DNA of 34,400 bases, from NCBI GenBank assembly GCA_014804365.1, contig JAAUZX010000018.1, forward strand, positions 1 through 34,400, given 5' to 3'. The position numbers and the translations under genes were made by a program. Below, in pieces: positions 15,261-23,977 of this stretch. Positions within the stretch are counted from its first letter, which is position 1. Each line of letters starts with the position of its first letter. Below the pieces are notes generated by a model. That model searched no databases. It worked only from the letters and a program-made list of their open reading frames with translations, and had not been told where the DNA came from. The stretch is from Lachnospiraceae bacterium. GTDB taxonomy: Bacteria > Bacillota > Clostridia > Lachnospirales > Lachnospiraceae.

Positions 15261-16919
15261 TCAAAGAATGCCGAGATTCCTGCCCAGCATGATAAAGAAA
15301 AAGCCAAGCGGAATTCTGGATAGCTCCGCTTCCCCTATAACCCTTAAGATCATCAAAAACGTCACATAGATAAATAATCCCGCAACTATGCCGATCAACA
15401 GCGTCAGCATACCGCCCAGCGGTTCCAGCAAAAAACTACTCAATAGGGCAACTACCACACCGGATACACCGGCCGCTGCCGCCGGAAAAACAATTCCTCC
15501 CAGCCATTCCTGTTTGTATTTTAAATTTCTGCTGATCAGAAAGAAATTCAGCCCGCTGCACACTGCAAAAGACAGAATCAGCGCATACACAATACCGTCT
15601 GCACCAAGAAGAGCCTTTTGTACCAGAATATATGCTGTAAGGATATGAACTATCAGCGAGATCCCTGCCGTAAAGAGCAGTTCCCTTATCATATGGACTC
15701 TGTACATAAGCTGCCCGAAGAGGAAGCAGAAACCATACAGTATTATAATGACCGCTCCCTTCTGTACCCATGCGGTCAGCTCATCGCTGCCGCCCTTAAT
15801 CAGACATTCGGCGAACGCTCTCGCCAGTGCCGCCAGATAAATGGCCGTTGGAAAAGCGACGATACACAGTCTGCGCACCGCCTTTCCGATCCGCTCCCGC
15901 ATGATGCGGTAATCGCCCCGGTCATACGCATTACTGATCCTGCCCGCAGCCGTGTAAATGCTCCATACACCTAATGCTGCCCCCACGCTGATCAACACAG
16001 CACACTTGCCGTAATAACACCCCCATGCTCCTGTCCGTTCCGGTCCCAGCTCTCGCTTATTCATACAGTAATTAAACATACGCTGATCAATCAACATGTA
16101 AAGATTGGAAATAATTCCTGAAACAGCAAACGGAAGGCTGCTGCGCAATACCATACCCTGTAAGGAATACTGGGTTTCCAGACGTTTACTTCCATCCATT
16201 CCCAGTTTGCCGCGAAGTGTTCCCGAGTAAACCACATAAACCACCAGCAAATGGATCGTAGTAATGATCTGTGACACCATGACCCCGAGCATAGCACCAA
16301 GCGCCCCATATGCATAGCTGTAAACACTGTCCTGTCTGAGCGCTGCAACCTTAGTCCCGTATATATAGCAAATATCCCCGATACAAAATGCACAGACTGC
16401 CATGGAAATACTCTCTATATATTGGGAATGCGCTGTCATCACACCAAGCCCGAAGCCGTCAAAATATCCGCGGAAAGTACCGATAAACGCAGCGAAAATA
16501 ATCACCGGAGCAACCGCCATAACCGCCATACGGGCAAACGACTCCAGCACAAAAATATCCGCTATGATCTTGGACATTAATAATACAAGCAATGCCATCC
16601 CAACGCTGATCAGCAAATCCATACTGAATGCCGCACGAAACGCACGCTTCGCATTTTTATACTGATCCCGTTTCACCCGATATCGTATGATTCCGGCCAT
16701 GGTTTTCGTCATACAGTATGAAGTAAAAATCGTAATCAGAAAAAAAATCTCGTATGCAGGCGCAAACAAACCTATTCCCGCATCGCCGATCACTTTCGAC
16801 AAAGGAATCCTCATGAGAAGTAATATGATATAAGATATAATGCCCGCATATTGTACCATCGGATTTTTAATCGATCTATTCTGTAGTCCGCCATCAGAAT
16901 CTTTCTTTCGTAATTTCAT
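15261..16919 (-). CDS. SpoVB/MurJ-type lipid flippase (MOP superfamily)
   Basis: A 552-residue membrane protein with about 14 helices. The early motif IPLSKVIGDAGIGLFAPAYE and the second-helix region YCMTKTMAGIIRYRVKR fit the oligosaccharide-flippase/SpoVB branch of the MOP superfamily (MurJ-like). The charged loop TFRGYFDGFGLGVMTAHSQ is also typical, with positive residues facing the cavity. SpoVB-type proteins are thought to flip lipid-linked precursors for spore cortex or other surface polymers. It follows ybeY by 41 bases in the same direction. The ribosome site is weak (AGAGGG about a dozen bases before the ATG). I cannot tell SpoVB from a general peptidoglycan precursor flippase. Confidence 0.8.
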   Translation of the reverse strand: MKLRKKDSDGGLQNRSIKNPMVQYAGIISYIILLLMRIPLSKVIGDAGIGLFAPAYEIFFLITIFTSYCMTKTMAGIIRYRVKRDQYKNAKRAFRAAFSMDLLISVGMALLVLLMSKIIADIFVLESFARMAVMAVAPVIIFAAFIGTFRGYFDGFGLGVMTAHSQYIESISMAVCAFCIGDICYIYGTKVAALRQDSVYSYAYGALGAMLGVMVSQIITTIHLLVVYVVYSGTLRGKLGMDGSKRLETQYSLQGMVLRSSLPFAVSGIISNLYMLIDQRMFNYCMNKRELGPERTGAWGCYYGKCAVLISVGAALGVWSIYTAAGRISNAYDRGDYRIMRERIGKAVRRLCIVAFPTAIYLAALARAFAECLIKGGSDELTAWVQKGAVIIILYGFCFLFGQLMYRVHMIRELLFTAGISLIVHILTAYILVQKALLGADGIVYALILSFAVCSGLNFFLISRNLKYKQEWLGGIVFPAAAAGVSGVVVALLSSFLLEPLGGMLTLLIGIVAGLFIYVTFLMILRVIGEAELSRIPLGFFFIMLGRNLGIL

Positions 16920-16959
16920 AGCAATACCATGCCCTCTTATTCATCTTAGTTTCATCCGT

Positions 16960-17463
16960 TTACTGCGCTCTGGAAATCCCCAGATTCATAAGAACTGCCT
17001 CCTGCTTCTCCTCCATGACGGCAGCCTCCCGCTCTTCCATATGATCATACCCACACAGATGAAACATGCTGTGTGCCGTCAGAAAAGCAAACTCGCGCAA
17101 AACACTGTGCCCGTATTCCTGTGCCTGCGACAGTACACGATCCGCGGACAAAATAATATCCCCCAAAATCAGTTCACCGCTGTCCGGATCAAAGTAATCA
17201 GCCGACATATTCTCAACTTGTGAAAAATCCCCCTCATTGTCAAAGGAAATATTCGGAAAAGACAGTACGTCTGTCTCGCGATCCATATCCCTATAGTTTT
17301 TGTTATATTCGCGTATCCCCGCATTGTCCGTAATCAGAAGATTGACCGTTGTCTCATACGGGCAGTTTTCCATCTGCGTGACCGCTTCCATAATCTTATT
17401 CAGAATATCCTGCACATCGAAGGGAAAATCGACCTTAGTCTCGTTCTCAACGTAAGAAGTCAT
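16960..17463 (-). CDS. ybeY: Endoribonuclease YbeY (16S rRNA maturation)
   Basis: A 167-residue metal-dependent endoribonuclease that trims the 3' end of 16S rRNA and takes part in ribosome quality control. The zinc motif H-x3-H-x5-H is HSMFHLCGYDH (His131, His135, His141). The upstream NKNYRDMDRETDVLSFP and ELILGDIILS are the usual family blocks. I chose the ATG at 17463, which has AGGAG about ten bases before it; a TTG six codons earlier overlaps that ribosome site. The gene overlaps the PgpH-like gene by 17 bases, so the two are coupled. The phoH-pgpH-ybeY order is conserved in Firmicutes. Confidence 0.97.
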   Translation of the reverse strand: MTSYVENETKVDFPFDVQDILNKIMEAVTQMENCPYETTVNLLITDNAGIREYNKNYRDMDRETDVLSFPNISFDNEGDFSQVENMSADYFDPDSGELILGDIILSADRVLSQAQEYGHSVLREFAFLTAHSMFHLCGYDHMEEREAAVMEEKQEAVLMNLGISRAQ

Positions 17464-18646
17464 AATATAATTTCTCCTCAATAAATATCTTCTTCATCTC
17501 ACGAATCTGTGACAATGATATTTCATTCCACCACAGCTCGTCCGTTTCCAATTTCTTCTGGAACACAGTTTCAATTAACTGCGCATAATCTAACTGTGCC
17601 ATTGGATCTTTCTCAAACAGATATAGAATCGAAGATACAATGCAGTCTGCAAACAATACGATAATCGTTTCCTTGGACACCACTTTTTCCGATTCGTCCA
17701 CGTACTCCTTTAAGATTTTCTTGGTATTGGAAGGGAAATGATACTCATTACAGATCGCAGACACATTCTCCCATGTATTCTCACCTTTAAGCCTGCCGAT
17801 CCGGTGATAATATGCACATGCTTTCGCCGCTGCATCGTCCAGCTCCAGACGTCTGGCAATGCGGTCGCTTAAGTAGGCCGTGTGTACCGCATGATAATAC
17901 TCTTCCTTGGACATCTCCTTAAGCTGTACCAGAAGCGGAAATTCCGGATCGTTGATCTCCATATACTTCTCCCGATTCCTGTGAATCACAGCAGTACTGA
18001 ACATCTTAAGACTGATCAGCAGCAGGATACAGCACACAACCAGATTGATCGCCGGGATCAAAAATTGTGCTGCCGACAACTTCATCGGAGTAAATAATAT
18101 CTCGTTGGCAGTCAGACACAACGTTAAAATAGCCAGCGATATAAACAGCGGCAACATAACGCGAAAATCATCATCCAGCGTACTGAAGACCAGACATCCC
18201 GCCACACCGCTGATAAAATACAGCCAGAAAATCCCAAAATCCCCTCCGGTATAATGGACCGACAACAGAAGGCATACACTTCCAGCCATTAAGCCCGTCG
18301 CAGTATCGCTGAAGACTCCGAGCAGCACGAAGATCACGAGAAAAGGCCATCCTGTCACCGGCAGATAGGGAAGGAAAACCGCTGCCAGCAGACCGCCCAG
18401 ATACATGAGGGAAAATCTGCCGTATTTTCCTTCATTGCGATATATGAAACGCTGATTGATCTCCTCCATCGCATATGAAAATATCACCATACCGGTACCG
18501 GTCATGACCATAACAGTATTGCGCAGCATCTCTTCCATCTCGCCTTTATGCAGTATCGTTCCTGCCAGCGCAATCATGCCCGCCACTATAAACATTAATC
18601 CAAACACCGCTATTCTCTTTAAAGTCTGTCTCTTATTTTTTTCCAC
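17447..18646 (-). CDS. Shortened PgpH-like membrane protein with degenerate HD domain
   Basis: A 399-residue protein at the exact place of pgpH (between phoH and ybeY). PgpH is a c-di-AMP phosphodiesterase of about 700 residues. Here the large extracellular domain between the first two membrane helices is missing; only about seven helices (12-220) and the HD-like domain (235-345) remain. The PgpH entry sequence (NDPEFPLLVQLKEMSKEEYYH) is clear. His252 and His281 are kept, but the HD aspartate is an arginine (AYYHRIGRL), the His-His pair of the second metal site is replaced (ILKEYVDES) and the NPHD region is gone. Asp334 remains. It probably cannot hydrolyse c-di-AMP but may still bind it or sense the membrane. 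GTG start, with a 14-base overlap with phoH. Confidence 0.8.
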   Translation of the reverse strand: MEKNKRQTLKRIAVFGLMFIVAGMIALAGTILHKGEMEEMLRNTVMVMTGTGMVIFSYAMEEINQRFIYRNEGKYGRFSLMYLGGLLAAVFLPYLPVTGWPFLVIFVLLGVFSDTATGLMAGSVCLLLSVHYTGGDFGIFWLYFISGVAGCLVFSTLDDDFRVMLPLFISLAILTLCLTANEILFTPMKLSAAQFLIPAINLVVCCILLLISLKMFSTAVIHRNREKYMEINDPEFPLLVQLKEMSKEEYYHAVHTAYLSDRIARRLELDDAAAKACAYYHRIGRLKGENTWENVSAICNEYHFPSNTKKILKEYVDESEKVVSKETIIVLFADCIVSSILYLFEKDPMAQLDYAQLIETVFQKKLETDELWWNEISLSQIREMKKIFIEEKLYYDFLR

Positions 18647-19646
18647 GTTCGTAATTCCTGTTTCTCTGTTTTAGTTCTGTACGCTTCTTCTCTTTAGATT
18701 CATAATCATCATATGCCCTGACGATCTTCTGCACCAGCGGATGCCGTACAACATCCTTGCTTGTCAGCCTGCAAAAAGCAATATCATCGATCTTGGCCAA
18801 TACCTTCATGGCAATGTCCAGACCCGATTTCACATCCGGCGCCAGATCCTTCTGGGAAGCATCCCCCGTTATGATCACCTTAGAGCCGAAACCGATACGG
18901 GTCAGAAACATCTTCATCTGTGCCGGCGTCGTATTCTGTGCCTCATCCAGAATAATGTAGGCGTTATCCAGTGTACGTCCCCTCATATAGGCAAGAGGCG
19001 CCACTTCTATCAATCCTTTCTCCATATTCTTGGCAAAGCTCTCCGCTCCCATGATCTGATATAAAGCATCATAGAGCGGCCTGAGATACGGATCCACTTT
19101 ACTCTGCAGATCTCCGGGCAGAAAACCAAGCTTTTCTCCTGCCTCGATCGCAGGTCTTGTGAGAATGATCCTGCTCACCTCGTTATTTTTAAAAGCCGTA
19201 ACTGCCATTGCCATAGCCAGATATGTCTTACCGGTTCCGGCAGGCCCAATGCCAAACACGATCATGCGATCCCTAATGGCATCCACATATTGTTTCTGTC
19301 CCAAAGTCTTTGGTTTAATCGGCTTGCCGTTTATTGTATGACAGATACAGTCGCTGTCTATCTCAAGCAGCACCTCCTTGTCACTCTCGCCTTCCATTTC
19401 AATGGCATAATTCACATTCTGTTCTTCCAACACATTACCTCTCTCTGACAGGGCAAGAAGCTCTCTCACCACGTGAGACGCTTTCATGACCGCCTCACGG
19501 TCACCGCTTATCTTAACGGCACCGTCCCTGTCTACAATGACCACATCCAGATCGTCTTCTATTTTCCGGATATAGGCATCACGCTCGCCGAATAAATTCC
19601 GCATATGCTCCACGGACGCATCTATACTGACTGTAAATTCTCCCAT
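18633..19646 (-). CDS. phoH: PhoH family ATPase
   Basis: A 337-residue cytoplasmic protein. The N-terminal KH-like part (about 1-75) precedes the PhoH ATPase/helicase-like domain. Walker A is GIGPAGTGKTYLAMAMAV (132-149), then RIILTRPAIEAGEKLGFLPG, the characteristic PhoH block, and Walker B is AYIILDEAQNTTPAQMKMF (from 229). PhoH proteins are thought to act in RNA metabolism together with YbeY, which lies two genes downstream. The C-terminus is basic (KKRTELKQRNRNYERGKK). It is joined to the PgpH-like gene by a 14-base overlap and lies 46 bases after yqfD. Confidence 0.96.
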   Translation of the reverse strand: MGEFTVSIDASVEHMRNLFGERDAYIRKIEDDLDVVIVDRDGAVKISGDREAVMKASHVVRELLALSERGNVLEEQNVNYAIEMEGESDKEVLLEIDSDCICHTINGKPIKPKTLGQKQYVDAIRDRMIVFGIGPAGTGKTYLAMAMAVTAFKNNEVSRIILTRPAIEAGEKLGFLPGDLQSKVDPYLRPLYDALYQIMGAESFAKNMEKGLIEVAPLAYMRGRTLDNAYIILDEAQNTTPAQMKMFLTRIGFGSKVIITGDASQKDLAPDVKSGLDIAMKVLAKIDDIAFCRLTSKDVVRHPLVQKIVRAYDDYESKEKKRTELKQRNRNYERGKK

Positions 19647-19692
19647 CTATCTGTCTTCTGCCTCTCTATCCGTTACCGTTTGCTCTACGTCT

Positions 19693-20961
19693 CTACTCTG
19701 CAGTCTCTTCCTGCACAGGCTTTTCCTCAACACCTACCTGCTCCGTGCTCGTCGGCACAAGTTCCGCCGCCGATTCCTCCAACTGCATATTGGCATTCAA
19801 TACCCAATTTTTATCATTCTTTTTTATTGTAACATTTTTTGTGATAATTTGTACCCCTTTTTCGTTTAAAGTTTCCATAATTTTATGCCATTCTTCCTGC
19901 ATCATCGAATTCATTTCTTCTTCCGTGTGCTTCTGGCGTATCATTTCATATTCCTGAACTGTTTTTTTTCCGTAAAAAACGGGCAGATAGAGATGATCCA
20001 GCAGTTTCACCTGTTTCTTCTCGCCGCTGACATCATACTCCGCATACGGGATCTTGCCCAGCCTGAGATTGATCTCCCTGTCATTGACCCCGAGCATGAA
20101 CATTGTCTTCTGTCTGCCGGAATACATCTTTTCATCATATAGAATGTCCTTTTTAACGGAAACCGATTCCGTATAACAGAGTTTGATATCGGCATCCGAC
20201 TCCACATATTGATATTTCCTGACCGTAGTGTCCTCATTGTAGACCGGCACGGCGCCGCTGACCAGCACATCCCCCTTCTCTACCGTATCTCCCAACGCAA
20301 CCTGCGGCACACCGCTTCTTGTGATGATATATGATACCGTCCCGGACTTCGTGGCGATCAAATCCTTCCCTGCCGTTCCGGCTTCGCTCTCTGTTACATC
20401 AGATTGACCCACTTGGTCATAATTTGGCATTTCATTTTCTTTGATATAGATCAACAGCGTAGTGCCCTTTACCTGTACGGATGTCCATGTGATCACATCA
20501 TAATCTTCCCGCAGCGCCTTCTCCAGCTCCTCGATCTGAAGCCGGCTTTTTTTCATGGCAACGCGGACATCCTTCTCATCCAGATAGTCAAGCAGCACAT
20601 CCTCTGTCAGCACATAGTTTCCTTCGAACTTGATATTCCAGATATAGCCTGATGTCAGCATCCAGAAGAACATACAACACAGGAAACCTGCAACGAATAT
20701 TTTACGCCGTCCCATTTTGGACATAAAAAAAGGCAGTCCGTATCTTTTCAGAACGGATGCCTTCGTTCCGGTCTTCTTAAGAAGCGGCTTTAATGCAAAA
20801 AAACCCTGCACGCTGATATTCATCGTATCATAGTCGCCGTGATCCTCAATATCCCACACCAGAATATTGTGATTTCCACACAGATTGAGCAGTCTTTCCG
20901 TGGAGTACCCCCACACTTTGATCGTCACATAACCTCTGATATATTGCACCCAGTGAAGCAT
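19693..20961 (-). CDS. yqfD: Sporulation protein YqfD
   Basis: A 422-residue protein of the YqfD family, in the conserved yqfC-yqfD-phoH order. It starts with the family-typical GYVTIKVWGYSTERLLNLC. After a basic stretch comes one membrane helix (about 88-107), then YIWNIKFEGNY, the POTRA-like DYLDEKDVRVAMKKSRLQIEE, and SGTVSYIITRSGVPQVALGD, a lipoyl/HlyD-like hairpin piece. In Bacillus it belongs to the sigma-E regulon with unknown molecular role. The ATG at 20961 is chosen for GGAGAGG six bases upstream and leaves a 13-base gap to yqfC. The C-terminal tail is glutamate-rich. Confidence 0.93.
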   Translation of the reverse strand: MLHWVQYIRGYVTIKVWGYSTERLLNLCGNHNILVWDIEDHGDYDTMNISVQGFFALKPLLKKTGTKASVLKRYGLPFFMSKMGRRKIFVAGFLCCMFFWMLTSGYIWNIKFEGNYVLTEDVLLDYLDEKDVRVAMKKSRLQIEELEKALREDYDVITWTSVQVKGTTLLIYIKENEMPNYDQVGQSDVTESEAGTAGKDLIATKSGTVSYIITRSGVPQVALGDTVEKGDVLVSGAVPVYNEDTTVRKYQYVESDADIKLCYTESVSVKKDILYDEKMYSGRQKTMFMLGVNDREINLRLGKIPYAEYDVSGEKKQVKLLDHLYLPVFYGKKTVQEYEMIRQKHTEEEMNSMMQEEWHKIMETLNEKGVQIITKNVTIKKNDKNWVLNANMQLEESAAELVPTSTEQVGVEEKPVQEETAE

Positions 20962-20974
20962 CCTACCCTCTCCA

Positions 20975-21274
20975 TCAAACATATCGGACAGCATCGATAC
21001 TGCCGCTTATTTTCATGTCTTCATTGGTATAATAATCAATTGACAATCTCCGTCCCTCAAAGCAGATCTTACAATTCTTGCCCTGCAGTACGATAGACTC
21101 CGTGGTATACTCCAGAATCCCCTTATAATTCTCTATAAAAGCTTCCTGTTTTCCCGTGATCGTTACAATCGCCGCTCCCAACATCGTATCTTTCGGAAGA
21201 CGTAAGGATTCCACGATCAGTTCTTTGGAATTTGACAGAGCTTGTATTGGCATTTTTTTATGATTTCTCTTCAT
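20975..21274 (-). CDS. yqfC: Sporulation protein YqfC (YabP/YqfC family)
   Basis: A 99-residue beta-rich protein. It shows ENYKGILEYTTESIVL followed by a basic GRRLSIDYY block, the central signature of the YabP/YqfC family. In Bacillus YqfC is made in the mother cell under sigma-E, and its precise function is unknown. There is no clear Shine-Dalgarno at the ATG 21274; the next methionine (eighth residue) is an alternative. It is the first gene of the yqfC-yqfD-phoH-pgpH-like-ybeY run and lies 48 bases after pdp. Confidence 0.9.
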   Translation of the reverse strand: MKRNHKKMPIQALSNSKELIVESLRLPKDTMLGAAIVTITGKQEAFIENYKGILEYTTESIVLQGKNCKICFEGRRLSIDYYTNEDMKISGSIDAVRYV

Positions 21275-21322
21275 AGTTCACTATATGTGCCGAAGAAGGA
21301 ATTCATGACTGGATTCATGTCT

Positions 21323-22630
21323 TTATTCCCGCACAATGCCCTTAATTAACTCTGTTTGACGTACAGGCTGTTCTGTAAAATGGTACGCCTTCAAAAACCT
21401 CTCTCTTGCCGACGCCAGCTTATTCCGGTCATTGGCATAGATCGTTGCTAAAGACTCGCCTGCCCTCACCGGATCACCGACCTTCTTATGCAGAACTAAT
21501 CCCACCGATAAGTCGATCTCACTGTCCTTCGTCTCGCGCCCGCCGCCGAGAATCAGAGAACAAATGCCGATTTCATCGCAGTCGATCTTACTGACATATC
21601 CCTCCTGCGGTGTCGTAATCTCTTCCGTGACAGCCGCCTTCGGCAGGAGTGAAGTATCATACACCGCCCGCGGATCACCGCCCTGTGCCTGTACAAAATC
21701 TGCCAGCTTCTTCAAAGCGCTTTCGTCCGCAATCACACGCTCTAACTTCTCTCTTGCCTCCATCTCATCGCTGGCGGCACCTCCTGCAACCAGCATATAA
21801 GCTCCCAGCGTCATGCACAACCGCATAAAATCTTCCGGTCCTTCTCCCCGCAAAGTGGCAATGGCCTCTTCCACTTCCAGCGCATTTCCCACCGCACGCC
21901 CAAGCGGCTGATCCATATCCGATACGACAGCGATGGTCTTTCTGCCGGCCATATTGCCGAGCGTAACCATCTCCCTTGCCAATGCGAAGGAGTCTTCCTC
22001 CTTTTTCATAAAAGCGCCGCTTCCCGTCTTCACATCCAGCACTATGGCATCTGCGCCGGAGGCAAGCTTCTTGCTCATAATGGAACTGGCGATCAGCGAC
22101 ATATTATCCACCGTGGCAGTCACATCCCGCAAAGCATATAATTTCTTATCCGCCGGCGCGATATCCGCTGTCTGTCCCATGATGGACACCCCGATCTCAT
22201 TGACCTGCCTGATGAAATGCTCTTCTGTGATCCCTGTAGTAAATCCTGCGAAGCTCTCCAGCTTATCAATAGTACCTCCGGTATGTCCCAGCCCTCTGCC
22301 GCTCATCTTGGCAATCTTGACACCGCAGGCGGCAACCATCGGCGTAAGCGCAATGGATGTCTTATCCCCCACGCCGCCGGTGGAATGTTTATCCACCTTA
22401 ACACCTTCGACAGCGTTTAAGTTCATCATGTCTCCGCTGTGAGCCATTGCCATGGTGAGCGCCACTGTCTCCTGGGCACTCATTCCCTGAAAAAAAATTG
22501 CCATCATCATGGCGGACATCTGATAGTCCGGTATATGATCCGCCGTGTATTCTTTGATCATATACTCTATCTCTTCGGTGCTTAATGTATCCCCGTTACG
22601 TTTCTTCATGATCAGATCATACATTCTCAT
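21323..22630 (-). CDS. pdp: Pyrimidine-nucleoside phosphorylase
   Basis: A 435-residue enzyme that splits uridine, deoxyuridine and thymidine with phosphate into base and (deoxy)ribose-1-phosphate, a salvage and carbon-scavenging step. The phosphorylase signature SGRGLGHTGGTIDKLES stands at 110-126. The phosphate-binding region KVDKHSTGGVGDKTSIALTP and the catalytic block LDVKTGSGAFMK are intact. The C-terminal alpha/beta domain ends normally. GGAGG lies nine bases before the ATG. It is 15 bases downstream of rlmH, so the two are likely cotranscribed. Confidence 0.96.
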   Translation of the reverse strand: MRMYDLIMKKRNGDTLSTEEIEYMIKEYTADHIPDYQMSAMMMAIFFQGMSAQETVALTMAMAHSGDMMNLNAVEGVKVDKHSTGGVGDKTSIALTPMVAACGVKIAKMSGRGLGHTGGTIDKLESFAGFTTGITEEHFIRQVNEIGVSIMGQTADIAPADKKLYALRDVTATVDNMSLIASSIMSKKLASGADAIVLDVKTGSGAFMKKEEDSFALAREMVTLGNMAGRKTIAVVSDMDQPLGRAVGNALEVEEAIATLRGEGPEDFMRLCMTLGAYMLVAGGAASDEMEAREKLERVIADESALKKLADFVQAQGGDPRAVYDTSLLPKAAVTEEITTPQEGYVSKIDCDEIGICSLILGGGRETKDSEIDLSVGLVLHKKVGDPVRAGESLATIYANDRNKLASARERFLKAYHFTEQPVRQTELIKGIVRE

Positions 22631-22645
22631 AATAAACGACCTCCG

Positions 22646-23125
22646 TTATTTATGATACGGCTCACCGTTTATAATGCGGTAAGCGCGATAAATCTGCTCT
22701 AACAAAATGACCCGCATCAACTGATGGGGAAAAGTCATTTTAGAAAAGCTGACCGCAAGGTCAGCCCTCTTACACACATCTTCATGCAGTCCCAGAGAAC
22801 CGCCTATAATAAACTGAATATAGCTGATTCCTTCCGTCGCAAGCTTCTCGATCTCACCTGCAAAACCTACGGAATCATACATCTTGCCTTGGATTTCCAG
22901 AGTCACAACGTGAGCTTCCTCCCTGATATATCGCAGGATACGCGCCGCCTCTTTCTTCTTAACCGCTTCTTCCGACGCAGTTCCCGCCCCATCCGGCGTC
23001 TTCTCATCTTCCACCTGAATGATTTCCAGCTTACAGTAACGACTAAGCCGTTTCTCGTACTCTGCTATGGCATCACGATAAAATTTTTCTTTGATCTTAC
23101 CGACCGTGATCACAGTTATCTTCAT
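22646..23125 (-). CDS. rlmH: 23S rRNA pseudouridine-1915 N3-methyltransferase RlmH
   Basis: A 159-residue SPOUT-type methyltransferase that methylates pseudouridine 1915 in helix 69 of 23S rRNA, using SAM. The start MKITVITVGKIKEKFYRDAI, the SAM-knot region FIIGGSLGLHEDV (about 105-117) and the C-terminal EQIYRAYRIINGEPYHK are all diagnostic. The length is normal. The gene begins inside the stop codon of the zinc-ribbon protein gene (TGA/ATG overlap), which indicates translational coupling. Confidence 0.97.
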   Translation of the reverse strand: MKITVITVGKIKEKFYRDAIAEYEKRLSRYCKLEIIQVEDEKTPDGAGTASEEAVKKKEAARILRYIREEAHVVTLEIQGKMYDSVGFAGEIEKLATEGISYIQFIIGGSLGLHEDVCKRADLAVSFSKMTFPHQLMRVILLEQIYRAYRIINGEPYHK

Positions 23126-23856
23126 TGATTCTCAAACAACTCCTGATAATACTCGTCCACAAAATGTTCCAAAAGTGCCTCATCGAGATTCATAAATTTA
23201 TCATTAATAATCGACTTCATCTTATCCGTCCGTTTGAAATACTTCTGCTCATCCGGAATGTTCTCCCCTGCTTCCGCCACAAACAGCCCATCGTCAATCT
23301 GCTGCGCACTCAGGTGTTCTTCACACCACTTGGTCATCTCCGATAGCAGGGAGTCTTCTGATTTTGCCTTAATAAACAGGATCTTGGAATTACGCATGGA
23401 CACAGCTCCGAACACGATAAAGAGCACAAACAGGGCACCCATAACACCGCATACGAGATATTTTGTCGTACCGCTGCTTCGATAGATCGGTATCACTCCC
23501 ATAAACACAAGCAGAACAAGAATAAATCCTACGATTCCGACAAACAGAAGCGTATATGCCGAAGAACGGTTATCCTCCGCCTTCGCCGCACTGTTCTGAT
23601 AGGCATGGTATATCGGCGGCGGATCGGGAATACTATCTTTCTCCGTTGTCTCATGATCATCGCCAAATGCAACATATCCCTCTAATACATTTGAATTTGC
23701 CGCTGATTCCTCTATCGGATAACCATAATCCTGTTGCACAGCCTCAGCACTCTGTTCTTTCTCATCCTCCAGCTGATCCACCAGCTCTACTTTACATTCC
23801 GCACAGCGCTCTATTCCCTCTCTGTACTCGCTCTTACACACCGGACACCAAGGCAT
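23122..23856 (-). CDS. Zinc-ribbon membrane protein of unknown function
   Basis: A 244-residue protein. The N-terminal zinc ribbon has CPVC (4-7) and CAEC (18-21), followed by an acidic linker. Two membrane helices lie at about 101-123 (YTLLFVGIVGFILVLLVFMG) and 133-153. The C-terminal part is about 90 residues, charged and soluble, with no fold I recognise. The ATG at 23856 has GAGGAG nine bases upstream; longer readings lack a good ribosome site. The stop overlaps the rlmH start, so it is the first gene of the rlmH-pdp-yqf run. Zinc ribbons of this kind often bind partner proteins rather than DNA. Function unknown. Confidence 0.75.
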   Translation of the reverse strand: MPWCPVCKSEYREGIERCAECKVELVDQLEDEKEQSAEAVQQDYGYPIEESAANSNVLEGYVAFGDDHETTEKDSIPDPPPIYHAYQNSAAKAEDNRSSAYTLLFVGIVGFILVLLVFMGVIPIYRSSGTTKYLVCGVMGALFVLFIVFGAVSMRNSKILFIKAKSEDSLLSEMTKWCEEHLSAQQIDDGLFVAEAGENIPDEQKYFKRTDKMKSIINDKFMNLDEALLEHFVDEYYQELFENQ

Positions 23857-23977
23857 ACTGTCACACTCCTCATCACAAAAGTTTGCAAACTGCCTAAAAA
23901 TCCCATCACATAATCTTATTTTATAATCATTTTGCATAAATTGCAACTATTTCCGATGTGCATTTTGTCGATTTTGC

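Noticed and set aside
21280..21307. Sigma-E-like promoter before yqfC (TCATGAA, 14 bases, CATATAGT on the minus strand)
   Set aside because: Attractive because yqfC is a sigma-E gene in Bacillus, but transcription would begin at the start codon itself, and two to three bases differ from consensus in each box.
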